Shown piece by piece: positions 1 to 11,630 of a stretch of DNA of 64,000 nt (its first letter is position 1; each line of letters opens with the position of its first letter). The translations under genes were made by a program, and so were the position numbers. This DNA comes from Emydura subglobosa (taxonomy: Eukaryota > Chordata > Testudines > Chelidae): positions 13,513,999 to 13,577,998 of the forward strand of contig ML679969.1 of assembly GCA_007922225.1 (NCBI GenBank), in the 5' to 3' direction. The notes under the pieces are model-generated. The model was not told the DNA's origin. It searched no databases and saw only the letters and a list, made by a program, of their open reading frames with translations.

Positions 1-475
1 TTATAAATGTGATCAAGTCATGAATATTTGTATCTAAGCTGCCATTAATTTTTGGTTCTGTGATCAGTTCCTCTTTATCTGCCAAGACTAGGTCTAAAAC
101 AGAATTCCCCCATGTTGATTGCGGCACTCTTTGAGTTAGGAAATTGTCGCCTGTTATGTTAAGAAATTTCAAGGACGTCTTAGTACTGATAGCATGAGAC
201 TTCCAGCATTTCTCACTCAAACTGAAGTCCCTTGTAATTACACAGAATTTTTCCTACACATTATAGACGAGGTGCAAGGAGCTGGTCATCCTGATGCCTG
301 GTGTGATCTGATGGTCTGCAGTAGACACTAACTAATATCCTGTCTTATGCTTTATCTATTAGGACATTGATCTATAAGCATTAAAGATCATTTTCTTCTG
401 AGTTACCAGTGACTCGGAAACAGGTAATGCCTTTTTTGACATATCGTGCCAGTTCCTCTCCCTTTTGGTGGATCT
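1..475 (-). mobile_element. Non-LTR retrotransposon fragment (CR1/L3-like endonuclease region)
   Basis: Read on the minus strand with a few frame breaks, this matches the apurinic-endonuclease part of a CR1-type LINE ORF2. Visible pieces are a GEELARYVKKGITCF-like segment near 475-420, then DNFLTQRVPQSTWG and VLDLVLADKEELI, then a DLITF-like end near position 1. The order fits the family, where the 'D-L-V-L-T' block and a final His-Asp-containing block close the endonuclease. Stop codons and frameshifts are present, so it is a dead copy. It is cut by the left edge of the window; the reverse transcriptase would lie to the left. Confidence 0.7.
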
Positions 476-1211
476 ATGCAGTCTATTCTTCAGGGCTTTG
501 TCCAGTTTTAAATTAAATGAACAATGAGGATTCCACTACTTCCTACTAGATCTCCATGTAGAATTTCTTGTGTCCTCCCCCCTCCAGATAATAATGCAAA
601 ATTATAGGGAAATTTACATCCAGTCTTTCTATATTAGATCAATATTTTTATTTTATTAAGTTTGCCTCATAGGGGCAAGGTATATCATCTTCTGCCAGAT
701 TTCTGTATCAGATTGTCGCTCTGTGGATTTTTATTTGATAAAGCTTCAGAATTACAATGCCTACTCAATTACAGTTAAATGCATTTTCACAGCCAACCAG
801 AAAAACATTTGCACTAATCAAAAACATCACAGCAATAGGGATTCCCAAAGAGATTTTTGTTTTATAAGAATGATCTCTCCGTAGGAACATCAGAAAGGTG
901 TTTACTGAACAGCCGTGAGTATGATCTATTAAAATATGATAAAAATAATTCATTTTCTAACTACAGTGAATTCGGTCTCTTTTACAGATTAAAGTTGATC
1001 CAAAATTTAAACTAATATTGATAATTGGGAGCTCACTCCTGTCTACTTTAATGGTGTAATACTGGCTTTGCCGCCATCATATATCAGCATATATGCAGAT
1101 TTTGTCTTTTCATTTTCTTGTTGCTGTTGTCTCTTTTCAAATACAATGGAATTAGATATTAGGGACCAATAACCTGCTATATAAAATCAAAATGCTTACT
1201 TATGCTATATC
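476..1211. other. Unassigned AT-rich sequence
   Basis: No gene or recognisable repeat. The stretch is AT-rich, and a 62-codon minus-strand open frame near 765-953 has no recognisable domain. Confidence 0.4.
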
Positions 1212-1252
1212 ATTCAGCCACTAGATGTCTCTGGGTGCTGTACTGAGTTCCA
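1212..1252 (+). repeat. Short dispersed repeat, copy 1
   Basis: The segment starting ATTCAGCCACTAGATGTCTC and ending in GAGTTCC recurs inverted at 22649-22677. This indicates a dispersed family, perhaps a SINE or LTR fragment. I cannot name the family. Confidence 0.45.
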
Positions 1253-2343
1253 GGTATGGTGTGATTCCTGGTAAATAAGGGAGATAAAGCTGGAACTCAA
1301 GCTGCTGGAAGACTGTTTGTTTGTTTCTATAGCTGGTAGCTGTTTACATTAATAAATTCCTCCTGTTTAAGGCAGACTATGATTCCACATGTCATGATAT
1401 CCAGATGCTGCAATGACCCCTTTCAGCACAGGATCCGGAATGGTGCTAAGGTAGCTTAAAACCACCTTTCCAGTCCCCATCCTCGGCCATACCAAGTGCT
1501 CCCCAGCTGTAGCTGAGGATCCGGCCTTCATTTTTAGCAGATTTCTCCAAATATGGAAATAACCTGTATAGGCATTTCTGTAACAAACATTTATAAACAC
1601 TGGGCTGTGGGAGTCTCTAGCTCACTGCAAAAAAATAAAAATGAAATAAAATAACATCTACAAAGTTCTATATAATAGTGGATTACTGTTTAAATTTAAA
1701 TCCACCGAGCAGAACAAATTGACCTCATCTCTTACCTCTGTGTGGTACCTAGCTAAACATTTTTTTGTAATTACCATATTTCTTTAGCTGTAAAGTTTGA
1801 TAGCATTCCAATTTCCCCTAGTTTTTCCCATCCCTGGTTTTCTTTTTTACCCCTTTCCTCTTTTTCTAATTTTATTTTGCTTTTTTCCATTTTTTTTTTT
1901 AAATTGAGGCTTTTCTTGCCTGAAGTTGTTGCCCAGAGACCTGATAAATGGATGTTAGGAATGAATGTTTTCCAAAAAGTGAAGGAATAATTAAAAAGGT
2001 GGTCCCCTCCTCCCCCACTCCAGCTAATAGCACACAAACAGCAGTGTATGTTATTTTGGCTGGTTTCCACTATTCTAGGCAGGGTTCAGGAAATACATTG
2101 ATTTATAGCATGGGCATCCAAAGGTAGCATGCTGCCTGTTTCCTTAAGGGTTGCCTATTGGTGACATTTAATAAGTCTGAGGCACGGTATTTCAAATTGG
2201 AAATGTTCATATTTTATTCAGCTAACTATGTTTATACTTGTAAATGGATTTAGGAATGAAACAAACTCCTTTCATTGGGCCTGTTGTTGTTATGACAAAC
2301 TCAGAATATGTTCTTTGAGTTGAGTGAGTTCTTTACTAAGATA
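1253..2343. other. Unassigned sequence with a T-rich tract
   Basis: No gene is supported. The 77- and 99-codon minus-strand frames at 1367-1600 and 1771-2070 lack domains; the second owes its Lys/Glu-rich composition to the T-rich tract at about 1845-1905. Confidence 0.4.
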
Positions 2344-2432
2344 GAGCCAAATTCTGCTGTCCATACTCCCATGAGCAGACCCATTACGTTCAATGGGACT
2401 ATTCACATGAATAGAGTGAGCGGGATTTGGGA
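2344..2432. repeat. Palindromic MITE-like repeat
   Basis: Ends are imperfect inverted repeats: GAGCCAAATTCTGCT on the left against AGCGGGATTTGGGA on the right. The centre is the CCATTACGTTCAATGG core seen in other short palindromic repeats here. It resembles the PIF/Harbinger-type MITEs common in turtles and crocodilians, from memory of the family. The following 2433-2495 (TGCAAAGC, then TTAAGCATGTACTTAA) is another such fragment. Confidence 0.5.
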
Positions 2433-2617
2433 CCCCATCCTGCAAAGCTATTAAGCATGTACTTAACTCCCACTGATGCCTTGGCCCCTCGTGATGTCAA
2501 TTGTTCTTGTAGGGTCAATGGCTATGCAGTACCATACCAGACCACTGGCCGATGAAGTCTTGCAACCTGTCACCTGCAGATGTTTAGTATTCCAGTAGAA
2601 CCTAGCCATTCCAGTTG

Positions 2618-2790
2618 AGATTGGTGCCCCGTTGGGCTAGGTGCAGCACAGACACAGACTGAAACACTCCCTGCCCTAGAGAGCTCACAAGGCAGAAAAA
2701 GGGTAGGCGAAAGGAAGTGCTGTTATGCCCATTTTACAGAAGAGGAAGTTAGCACACTGTAGTGGTCAATGCCTGATGTGTCAGGGGAAG
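2618..2790 (-). repeat. SINE (MIR/CORE-like), antisense fragment
   Basis: Antisense to the SINE body. It carries GGGCTAGGTGCAGCACAGAC, 'TCCCTGCCCTAGAGAGCTCA' and CCCATTTTACAGAAGAGGAA, the reverse of the pyrimidine-rich 'cctc-tgtaaaatggg' block of MIR-type SINEs. It is old and diverged. Confidence 0.55.
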
Positions 2791-2984
2791 GCCAAAACCC
2801 TTTCTGAGGTACAAAGTGCTTGCCACATGTCGTGAAACTGGCAAGACATTTGAGATATTTATCTGAAATAGTGGGGCACCAATATTAATTATAAAATTTG
2901 TCATGGCTCTTTGAATATGCCAAATACATACAGGTGCAAACCTTTGCTGACTTTATTAGGTATAATCCACCCATCAGTTTTAAT

Positions 2985-3235
2985 AGCATGTTCATAGGAA
3001 CACATGGAAACTATGGACATTCTCACTATCCGTATGAATGTCTAATCCTTTTTTGAATCCTCCTAAGCTCTTGGCCTTGATACTACATTGTGGCAGTGAG
3101 TTCCATAGGTTAATTATGCATTGTGTAAAACATGCACTCCCTTGTATCCATTTTAAATTTGTTGCCCTTTCAACAATGGACAATGACCACGCAGCAGGTG
3201 TAGAAGGGGGATGAGGAATTAAAGGGTTAATAAAC
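2985..3235 (-). mobile_element. CR1 LINE 3' fragment
   Basis: This matches the antisense of the CR1 ORF2 C-terminus and 3' region. Recognisable blocks are GTGAGTTCCATAGGTTAATT, 'GCATTGTGTAAAACATGCAC' and the following TTTAAATTTGTTGCC. The copy is truncated at its 5' end (right side). The 94-codon minus-strand frame at 2992-3276 is a piece of this element, not a host gene. Confidence 0.75.
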
Positions 3236-3687
3236 AAACCATAGCTAAACAGCCCTCTAACAACAATAGATGTCAATGATTGTTAAACCTCAATAAAATA
3301 TTGTTTAATCAACGTTCAGTGCCTATTTAGGAATCCTCCTTTAAAGTCTTATATTCATATCAGAGAGGCCTGAAACATGCTGGATAGAGTCACAGCATTA
3401 GATAGCAACAGAGCTGAATTTTAAAGCAAAGTACCTCATTTCCTGTCAGGATGGAGAACCTAGCAAGCCATGGCCCATTTTTTTAAACTAAAATTGAATG
3501 AGTTGAGGGGAATCTTTAAAGTTCTGCAGTGTTCAGATAACTTTTTTCCCTACTTCTGGGGGTGCTGAAGCATCTCAAGGAAAGCTGTCAGTAGAGCGTT
3601 CCACTTCAACTGGTTCCTAGGACCAGCAGATTCCCAAGGAAGCCTTTTCCCATGAGCCAATCCTAGTTCAGCTTTGCAAATTTACAG
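3236..3687. other. Unassigned sequence
   Basis: No gene, tandem repeat or recognised transposon seen. Confidence 0.35.
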
Positions 3688-4149
3688 CTGGAGCTGGTTG
3701 AAATTTTTCACCTGAACCTTTTTCCTTTAAAAAAAAAACCAAAAAACTTTTTTTTTTTTTTTTTTTGAAAATGGAAATTTTTCATGGAAAAGATTTGTTT
3801 TTTTGATGAAAAATTGAAAATAAAAATTGTTTTGGTATTTTGAAACTTGAGTTGTTTTGTTTCTCGGTTGTCTTCCCCAGCCCCCTTTCCATTTAGTCAC
3901 TGAAAGAAGTGCTGGTGGGGTAGGAGAAGAAAGAGGTGGTGGAAAGAGGAGAAAATTCAATCCCCAAAAGCTAAAAAATATCTGAAATATTTCTGGTTTT
4001 CAGTGTTGCAAGTCAAAAATATGTTTGGCTTTTCAGGTTCCTTGTCCAAAAATTGAAAATTTTTAATTTTTTCCCATGAAAAATGTAGAAAAATTGAAAT
4101 TTTTTCAAAGTCTTTCATGGAACACGCTTATCTCATTTTGACTAGCTTT
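3688..4149. mobile_element. AT-rich inverted-repeat element (GAGCTGGTTGAAA family), copy 1
   Basis: The left end GAGCTGGTTGAAATTTTTC pairs with the right end TTTTGACTAGCTTT, giving terminal inverted repeats. The interior is built of GAAAATTT-type blocks in both orientations and contains a run of 19 T (3748-3766). Similar elements lie at 13464-13790, 20993-21310 and 52590-52953. No transposase is present, so it would be a non-autonomous DNA element. The 77-codon minus-strand frame at 3727-3960 is an artefact of this composition. Confidence 0.55.
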
Positions 4150-4220
4150 ACTCCAAAGGTTTGTGAAAAGAATTAAAGTTTGTAAATAACTCATGAATTA
4201 AGCCTCATAACACGCTACGT

Positions 4221-4322
4221 AAAGACCTGAAGGAAGAGCTCTGCGTAGCTTGAAAGCTTGTTTCTTTCACCAACAGAATTTGGTCCAATAAAAGATATTA
4301 CCTTACCCTCCTTGTCTCTCTA
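4221..4322 (+). mobile_element. Penelope-like retroelement tail with hammerhead-like core
   Basis: The sequence runs CTGA, purine spacer, AGCT-loop-AGCT stem, GAAAGCTTG, then TTTCTTTCACCAACAGAA and TTGGTCCAATAAAAGATA, followed by a CTTGTCTCTCTAA end. I recognise this as a very common reptile repeat tail. The CUGA / stem / GAAA order matches the conserved hammerhead ribozyme core found in Penelope-like elements. The copy is degenerate: CTGAAGGA replaces CTGATGA. Assignment to Penelope is from memory and is not certain. Confidence 0.5.
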
Positions 4323-5455
4323 ACCCTCTAACTATTAAGAAAATTATTTCAGAAGACAAGCAAATGGAGGTTGGTTAATACATCTAAGGTCAGACAGGCA
4401 GGACCAAGAAGCCATGATTCCCAGTCCTATATTTTAACCATTAAGCCATACTTAGAAGATTATCTTAGTCTATTGTGATATTAGTTCTGTTAGTACGCTG
4501 CCTCTCAGCCAGTCTTCTTCCTTTATACTTTATTGATCCAGATGTCATAATCTGATTTGGACCAGTCCAAATGGGTGCCGTTGACAACTGCAGTATTCTG
4601 TCCCCTTACCTTAAATTTTTTGTAAGAAGTGTTCCACTGGATTCCAGGGTGCTGCTTACTGGTTTAGGCCCCAGTCCCGTAAGTGACTCTGTGCAGGGAG
4701 GATCCCAATCAGTTGCACTGAATTAAGTCTGTCCTTAACACCTTGCAAATGAACCTTGCAAATGGATATCAACAAATGGACATTATATAAAGTTCAGATG
4801 ACTTCCTCTGCTGCTCAGTGCATACCCTAGGCTCAAATCAGAGGTGGCAACTGCTGCTTTGCCGGCCTAAGTACTGCAAGTAGCAACAGATTAAAATATG
4901 AAGAAAGTTGTTGACAGCTGCCACTTTGCAATTTTAAATGCTGCATCATTAGGTTCATAAGTTAGCAGCATTTAAAAAAGTGACCCTGCTAGTTTATCAT
5001 GATGGAACACAGCAGACAGTTGCCAGTTTAGCACTATATTTAATTCAAGCACTTTTCCATTGGGGACCTCTAAAATCTTTCCATAGGAAATGCTAGAATA
5101 AGTAGGACTTTAATTTAGACCCTTCTTTATGCGAGACAGGATAGTCTTTGTTGTGCTTGGAGAGAGTTCATCTTGACATCTACTTTTGAGGTGGCTTAAT
5201 CCTGGCCATATAAAAAGCAGCATTGCAGAGAGGAGACAGATTGTTTAGTAGAGAGAAAAAGAGACACTTGGTTAAAATATAAATCACCCCTTGGTTTTTG
5301 GACTAAGACTTTCTGCAGTCTCCTGCAGTTAGCGAAGCCCTAATTCAAAGATACAGTTAGATCTTGGCTGACTCCTCAGACTCAGCCCTAACACATAAGA
5401 TATTGGGCCTGCTGAGAGAAGGCTTGTGGGTTCATGTCTCAACTGGGGTGAGAAA
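4323..5455. other. Unassigned sequence
   Basis: No supported gene. A TATAAAAAGCAG string near 5209 lacks any promoter context such as CpG enrichment or a following frame. Confidence 0.35.
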
Positions 5456-5590
5456 TTATTTACTTCAGTTGTAAACTCTTTGGAGTAAGGACTGTCTTTG
5501 TACATCACCTAGCACAATGGGGCCTGACCCTTAGGTTAGCATCTAGGTGCTACTGGAATACAATTTACAACTAATAATAATAACAACCTA
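5456..5590 (+). repeat. SINE 3' body (MIR/CORE-like)
   Basis: GTAAACTCTTTGGAGTAAGG, CACCTAGCACAATGGGGCCT and GGTGCTACTGGAATACAA, ending in an AATAATAATAA tail, are the characteristic 3' half of an amniote SINE with a LINE-derived tail. Confidence 0.6.
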
Positions 5591-5694
5591 TCTACCACAA
5601 TGCTATCATCTCAATTGGCGTTCTATATTGACTGAAAACTTGCTGCCTGTTATGAATGTGCCACAATAGGATAACATAAAGAGGAGTCGTTGTG

Positions 5695-5885
5695 AGCGGT
5701 AGGATGGGAGGTGTTATTGCCTAGTGGGTAGAGCACTAGACTGGCATCAGGATCCCCTGTGTTCTATGCCCAGCTCAGGTGATGCTGGGCACATCATTTC
5801 CTCTGCTCTCTGTGCCTCAGTTTCCCCATCTATAAAATTATGATAATGACCCCATTTTTTGATCTACTGATGAAAATCACTATGT
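5695..5885 (+). repeat. tRNA-derived SINE (MIR/CORE-like)
   Basis: The tRNA-like head has an A-box-like TTGCCTAGTGGGTAGAGCAC and a B-box-like GTGTTCTATGCCC. The conserved core follows (TGTGCCTCAGTTTCCCCATC, then TATAAAATTATGATAATGA). It is a retroposed SINE, not a functional tRNA gene: no cloverleaf closes around the boxes. Confidence 0.7.
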
Positions 5886-5919
5886 AACAGCAAACATAAT
5901 TATTACTTATTATACAGGA

Positions 5920-6165
5920 TGTAGCTGCTAGTCAGGACTCCTGGGTTCTATTCTCCATTCTGCCACTGACCTGATTAGTGACATTGGGCCAGACAACCTC
6001 TGAGTGTCCCAGTTTCCTGGACTGTAAAATCGGGATAATACTTACCATTGTAAAGAACGTTTAAGCCAATAGATAAAATCATTGAATGAGTTTACTTCTG
6101 TGAGCTGCTGAGTGCTTCCTGGGAGGTGCTCAGCACCTTATAGTCAGGTGAAAGTATTATTATTT
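5920..6165 (+). repeat. tRNA-derived SINE (MIR/CORE-like), second copy
   Basis: Just downstream of the previous copy and in the same orientation. It has AGTCAGGACTCCTGGGTTCT, 'TTCTGCCACTGACCTG', then CAGTTTCCTGGACTGTAAAA. The end, near 6105-6145, carries a GAGCTGCTGAGTG / GGTGCTCAGCACC segment that resembles the palindromic MITE at 28733-28858. Confidence 0.6.
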
Positions 6166-7935
6166 ATTAGGACAAATTACGAGGCCTTTAAGTTCTGACA
6201 CAGACTCCCACTGAGAGCCAGCAGTAGTTTACCTGGTTCAAGAAATACTAAAGATTTTGGGATTTGGACCATTATTATACTATTTTAGTGTTTGAGACAT
6301 GTTTCTTGACTAGGGGACCACAACAGCCCAACCTGAGAGTCCAAATCTGCACACAGACATCGTGAAGTGTTGTTTTAGGAAGATAATTTTAGGCTCCCTC
6401 ATTTGAAAAATGGGCTCATTAATAGCTCTTTTCCCCTTTGCAATGTTCCTTCTTCTATTGTGTCTTCTTTCCTTTAGCATTTAGTAAAAACGATCCCACA
6501 GCTCTAACTGAAACCAATGATTTTATCTCACAACAAACCGTTCTGATTCCTCATATATTTGCTTTGACTCCAAATGGATTATGGAAACCAATAAAGGAAA
6601 ATAGGGCCGAAGAATAAAAGAAACTGGGCTTGTATTTTAACACAGTCCTTGGGGAAATCTTACAACTTCTGCACAGTGAGTCCAGTCCTGCAGAACTAAC
6701 CATTGATCTCTGGATTGAGGTCCAAAGAGGCACCATACTAACATTTTTATTTTCAAAGATTGGTGAAGAGTATAATAGGATAAGGAAAAACAATGAAATG
6801 CCAACACTAAGAAGCCTGATCCTGCAATAAGTATACAACTCATTGTAGGACTGGGGTGTTAGTCTATTGCAAAATAACTCAGTAATCCCTTTCCTTCTTC
6901 CACTCCCCCAAAGTTGTAGTCCCAGCTCTTGACGGCATGTAGGGAACAGCTGCTCACGATCTCTTCACAAGCGCTGGGTAGCTGGTAAACAAACTGTGCC
7001 CTCCCCCTGCCAGAAAACTATACAAAAATGTATTCATTTTCCCTGCCGATGAAGGGTAATGAAGAGCACGTGCACGCTGTAGTGAGAGAGAGAGAAAAAA
7101 TGACAAATTAAATCATGTCTCGTTTGACGACCCTTTAAGTGTAACAGATCTGCACTTGTGCTGTCTGACAGGCGTGATTGATACAGCAGGGCACTCGTCA
7201 ATTTTTAAACACACAGACCGAACAAAGAGTCACTTCATTCTGGCCCTTGTAGTTTACAGGCAGCCCAGCACTGTGCTTGGTAAGCACCCCTCATGCACTG
7301 GTGTTTTAGTTGGCAGTGCACTGAATCTCACTGTTTGGACAACTATATTTATTTTTATGATCCTTAAAATATTGTAACCCAGTCAACTCAACAGTCATTT
7401 AAGGTAATTTCTGGTCTGAACAGAATCTATTTTCTAAGCCACTTTACAACAACATATATTTGCAGTGGTTCAGATTTTGTCCAATTTTCTTTATTTCTGG
7501 GCTTTTGAAATTATTTTTAGCTATAAACAGACATATTACGTAAGCACGGCTGACATTTTAAAAACTACCTAAGGGGTTTAGATGCACAACTTCCATTACT
7601 TTCCATGGGGATTGTGTGTATCTAAATCTCCTAGTCTGTTTTGCCCATATTAAAGAATGTTGTATGGCTGAGAATTTCAAAGCAATGTATTTTCCCTAAT
7701 CTTGTTCTCAGAAATACCTGAACTGCTTTAGCTGAAACCTTTTAGAAAAATTCAGCCTGCTGCAGACATCCCAGCTTGCAAAAATTTCAGTCCACATGGT
7801 TAAAGTTTAGCAAAGTTATAAGTAACTGAAAACAGTGATTTATAGTGGGTGGTGTGAGGCAACCTTAATAATAGGCATTGCTGCCTGAGCCAACTATAAT
7901 ATAGCTAGGGTGGGGTTGTTAAATGGGCCCAAGGA
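6166..7935. other. Unassigned sequence
   Basis: No gene is supported. Three overlapping short frames at 6551-6843 on both strands have no domain and cover the same bases. The part at 7020-7280 lacks repeats and could be conserved non-coding sequence, but I see no decisive motif. Confidence 0.35.
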
Positions 7936-8300
7936 GTTCACTGATTCCAAGGCCAGAAGGAACCATTGTGATGATCTAATCTGATCTTCTGTATAACACA
8001 GGTTCTAGAACATCCCCAAAATAATTCCTAGACCAGATCTTTCAGAAAAACATCCAAACTTGATTTAAAAATTGTCATTGGTGGAGGATCCACCATGACC
8101 CTTGGTAAATTGTTCCAGTGGTTAATTATCCTCCGTGTCAAAAATGTACATATTTCTAGTATGAATTTGTCTAGCTTCAACTTCCAGCCATTGGATTATG
8201 TTATACCTTTTTCTGCTAGATTAAAGAGCTCATCTAGTTAGTTGAGGATCTCACACTGAATTTCAGTTGGGTCTGGTTGCCCGATTCCTTAGACTCTTTT
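7936..8300 (-). mobile_element. CR1-type LINE 3' fragment
   Basis: Antisense CR1 family member. It has CCAAGGCCAGAAGGAACCAT, CAAAATAATTCCTAGACCAG, ATCCACCATGACCCTTGGTA and TTCAACTTCCAGCCATTGGA. These blocks encode the CR1 ORF2 C-terminal end when read on the minus strand. No intact frame remains. Confidence 0.8.
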
Positions 8301-9040
8301 GAAAATCCCAGCCATTTGTATTTACACACCTTTCTTCCTAAAGGATTGCACAACATTAAGCAAATTTTTAAACATGGGTGGAATAATCTACAGCTGATAT
8401 GCAGCCATTTCTTGACAGATACTTAATATCAAAACTTCTTAAGGATTTAGAAGAGGAAGTGAAGAAGACTACTGGATCCAATTAAAACAGCAGGGAGAAT
8501 GTATGTAGCTAGAAAAGCTTCACTGAAATTTGGCCAGCACAATCCTAGTCTTGTGGAAAGTGCCCAGAATCTTTAATGGTTTTAATCCTCAAGGACTTCC
8601 ATTGGCTCCTAATGACTGCAGTTCCAGGGCACCGTGTCCCTGAGTCCCATGCTGTGTGATTTGTTCAGTAATGAATCAGAGAAGAACACCCTCCTGAATC
8701 ACTAGCACCACTACTTATAAGTACCTAGGAGGTTACCCATCCAACTGCAACACTGCTTGCCCCTGCAGAGTTTGTCTGATCATAGCCCAATATGGCATAG
8801 CTACATACTATTGTATGTGAAATCCTAAACTTCTTTTCATTGCTTCTGTTTCAGTCCAAATGCATGTTCCAAACTGTGCATATTGTACAGGACATTACAT
8901 AAATTCATTTAAGGGCAGAAAACACTTTTTGCCTACATTGCTAAGATTTGTACTGTTGTTACTTTTATACTTTTCCTTTTATTTTGGCTGAATAGACACT
9001 CTCTATAAACCTTAGCACAGTGGAAGAATTGTGCGCCAGA
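8301..9040. other. Unassigned sequence
   Basis: No gene or repeat recognised. Confidence 0.35.
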
Positions 9041-9545
9041 TACTGCTCTTCATGTTGTGAGACAGCAGGGCCAGATGACAGTTGGAGGGTCTTACTATTT
9101 GTGATCTGGGAAGTGCCCGCCCACTGTTAGAGGCCCCTCCCCCAGCCTAAGGGGAGGAGTCACTGGACCCAGGACACAACTGATTTTGTGGAGTCTTAGA
9201 AGGGAGATATATAAGCCCTGGAATGGTCGAGGGCCCTGTTCCCTGCAGACTGAGCAGGGGTTACTATTGGTTAATTAGAAGCGCTTGAGGCCAATTAAGA
9301 CCCAGCTAGAGCTCTGATGAAAACCCCTGCTCCAGCCAGATGAAGGGAGAGGAAAGAGAGCTGGCAGTAGTGTGGGAGGAGTGTTGTGGTCAACCCGAGG
9401 AACCAGACTGGAGCCACAAGAAAGGTACAAGAGAACAGAGGGGGAAATAGCCCAGGGGAAAGAAGTGCAGCTGCAAGCAGTTTCAGGAGCGCATAGCTGC
9501 TATTCATAGGGCCCCTGAGCTGGGGTCTGGAATAGAGGGTGGGTG
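9041..9545 (+). repeat. LTR-like or unclassified interspersed repeat with TATA box
   Basis: The block has a TATA-like GGGAGATATATAAGCCC (about 9205-9221), a purine-rich middle, and an end near GCTGGGGTCTGGAATAGAGG. The wording of the last part resembles LTR or unclassified repeats of turtles, from memory. No matching second LTR, primer-binding site or internal region is seen, so it would be a solo copy. It could instead be unique sequence with a chance TATA. The 70-codon minus-strand frame inside has no domain. Confidence 0.35.
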
Positions 9546-9756
9546 GGGTCCCTTCCCCCCCTACTGTTTGCTACAGAGGCATTGACTTGCCAGAGACAAG
9601 GGTAACAGGTGGTGCCCTGACCTACCACATGAGAGCAAAGCATAGGACCCACTATAGCAGACTGGGCAATTTGCCACAATGTCTAATCTCACTGAACTAT
9701 CTATCTAGTTCTAAAATCCCCATTGCCATATTTATTAGATTGAAAGAGATTCATCA

Positions 9757-9905
9757 CTCTGGGGCCATTCATAGATTTTAGCACCAGAAGGGAACGATTG
9801 ATCTTCTAGTATGATCTCTCATACAGGCCAAAGAATTTCATCCAGTTACTTCTGTACTGAGTCAAAAAGCCTTGTTTCTTTTTCTTCTGCTACTTTTTTG
9901 GCATG
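9757..9905 (-). mobile_element. CR1-type LINE 3' fragment
   Basis: CATTCATAGATTTTAGCACC, CAGAAGGGAACGATTGATCT, then CTAGTATGATCTCTCATACA are the antisense 3' end of a CR1 subfamily related to the copy at 7936-8300. It is short and diverged. Confidence 0.65.
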
Positions 9906-11630
9906 GTTGTAATTTGATTTTTTTTCTATGACTTCTCAAGCAAAAAGGCAAGAACATATGAAAAATTCAGGTTATCACATCCAAGGCCTATTTCTATGGG
10001 AGGAAATAATGGCTCAGGACATTAACAAGCTGTTGGGGAGTCCACTACCTCTAATTCATGGGTTTGATGCCACCCCTGGGTTGTTGTAAAAGAAATAAAT
10101 TATCATCTGATAGGTGCCTGCTGGCCTACATGAAGTGAATCAGTGCTTTCTTGAGTTCCTGGTGGTCTACTTTCTATATCAAAGCACCACAAATGAAATC
10201 TTTTTTGGCAGTCTCAGAGGAGAGCCCCTATTTTGATTGGGGACATAAGTGGTGCAGGCTCTCTTATGAAATTTGGGGGGAGGGTGAATTTCACCCATTA
10301 GGGTTTCCAGCTGTGTTTGTATCCCCAGAACAGTGTCCTAGTCTGTTACCTCTAGAAGGGATAGATGCAGAACTCTATTTCTTTAGCCTTTTTTAACCTG
10401 ACAGTTCCAATCAAGCTAATTCACCTGAAACAGACCAACCGTCCTTTTATTTATCTTAAACTATTTTACCAAGGTAACCCAATCCAGACCATCCCCATAT
10501 CTTGTTTACAAGCGCGACCTTGGTGACAACATCTGTCCTGTGTAAAAATGTTCACCCCCCTCCCAAAAGAAACCCCCATAAAGACCTGAAAAATGCTATT
10601 CAAACAGCCACAGAGAAATGAGCTTCCAAAGTCATTGCCCACACACCCCAGGGAAGGGAAAAGTCAGAAGAGGTTTAAAAAAGATGCCCTTTGATTCCCT
10701 GCATCTGCACTTGAGAAGGGATTCTCAGAGCTGGGGATGAGGCTAAGGATGTGGTGAATGGAAGTTGTTGGCTGTGGTGCCCTTCGTGCTTCTTGGACTC
10801 TCAGGCCCTGATGGCATAACTAACGTTGAGATGTAAAAGCAGGCTGGGGGTAACACGCTGAGCTGTGGTGGTTTTTTGTCAGACAGAAGAAACCTGTCTC
10901 TTTATTTAATGCCATGTGCTGATGGGCATAAAATTTTATTTGGTTAAATATTGACTGGAGTTCCATTAATAACTGGGACCGTTTCTCACAAAACCACATA
11001 GACTGATAATAGTTTTATTGCCTAGTTGGGTAGTGCTGGCCTCTTGGAATTGCACCCTACACCCATACACGCATTATATTTGACAATGGATGGTACATTC
11101 TATGACCTTGGCTTATAAAAGGACCTCAAGTTAGACACCACATTTGCATCCATATACATTTGTGGATGCAAATAATAGCAGGTGCAGTTTTTGGAACTCA
11201 GATATGTAATCCCTTGGTTTGCTTGTGCAAGCAGGTAGTTCAAGAGTGCTCAAATGCCAAAGTGAGGGAGCACAGAATAAATGCCTGTCTATCTGCAAAA
11301 ATACCCACAATATTTGCCATAGTAAATATACAGGGGTGGAAAATTATAGATGTGGCTATTCAAAACCAGACCCTTTGTTGAAGAAAAGGTAAAGCTGCCT
11401 TAAAAGCAAGATATCATGAAAGCTGCACATTACACAATGGGAGATTTATATTGCATGCCTATCACAGGTGCCGTAAAAAGCAGCATTTCAATATTCAGTA
11501 GGTCAGTCTTCTCTGCCAGTCAGTACTGAACTGATGCATTGGAGTGAGAGTTGTAAGGGGGAGTGGAGGGTGCAGTGGGTTGGCAGACTGGTGCCTTGGG
11601 TACTTATCCAAACAGAGTTTCTCAGTCTTG
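9906..11630. other. Unassigned sequence
   Basis: No supported gene. Frames at 10151-10396 and 11160-11381 (81 and 73 codons, plus strand) lack recognisable domains. No clear transposon was recognised. Confidence 0.35.

Noticed and set aside
5695..5885. Possible tRNA gene
   Set aside because: A- and B-box-like motifs are present but belong to a SINE head; no cloverleaf or anticodon arm closes.
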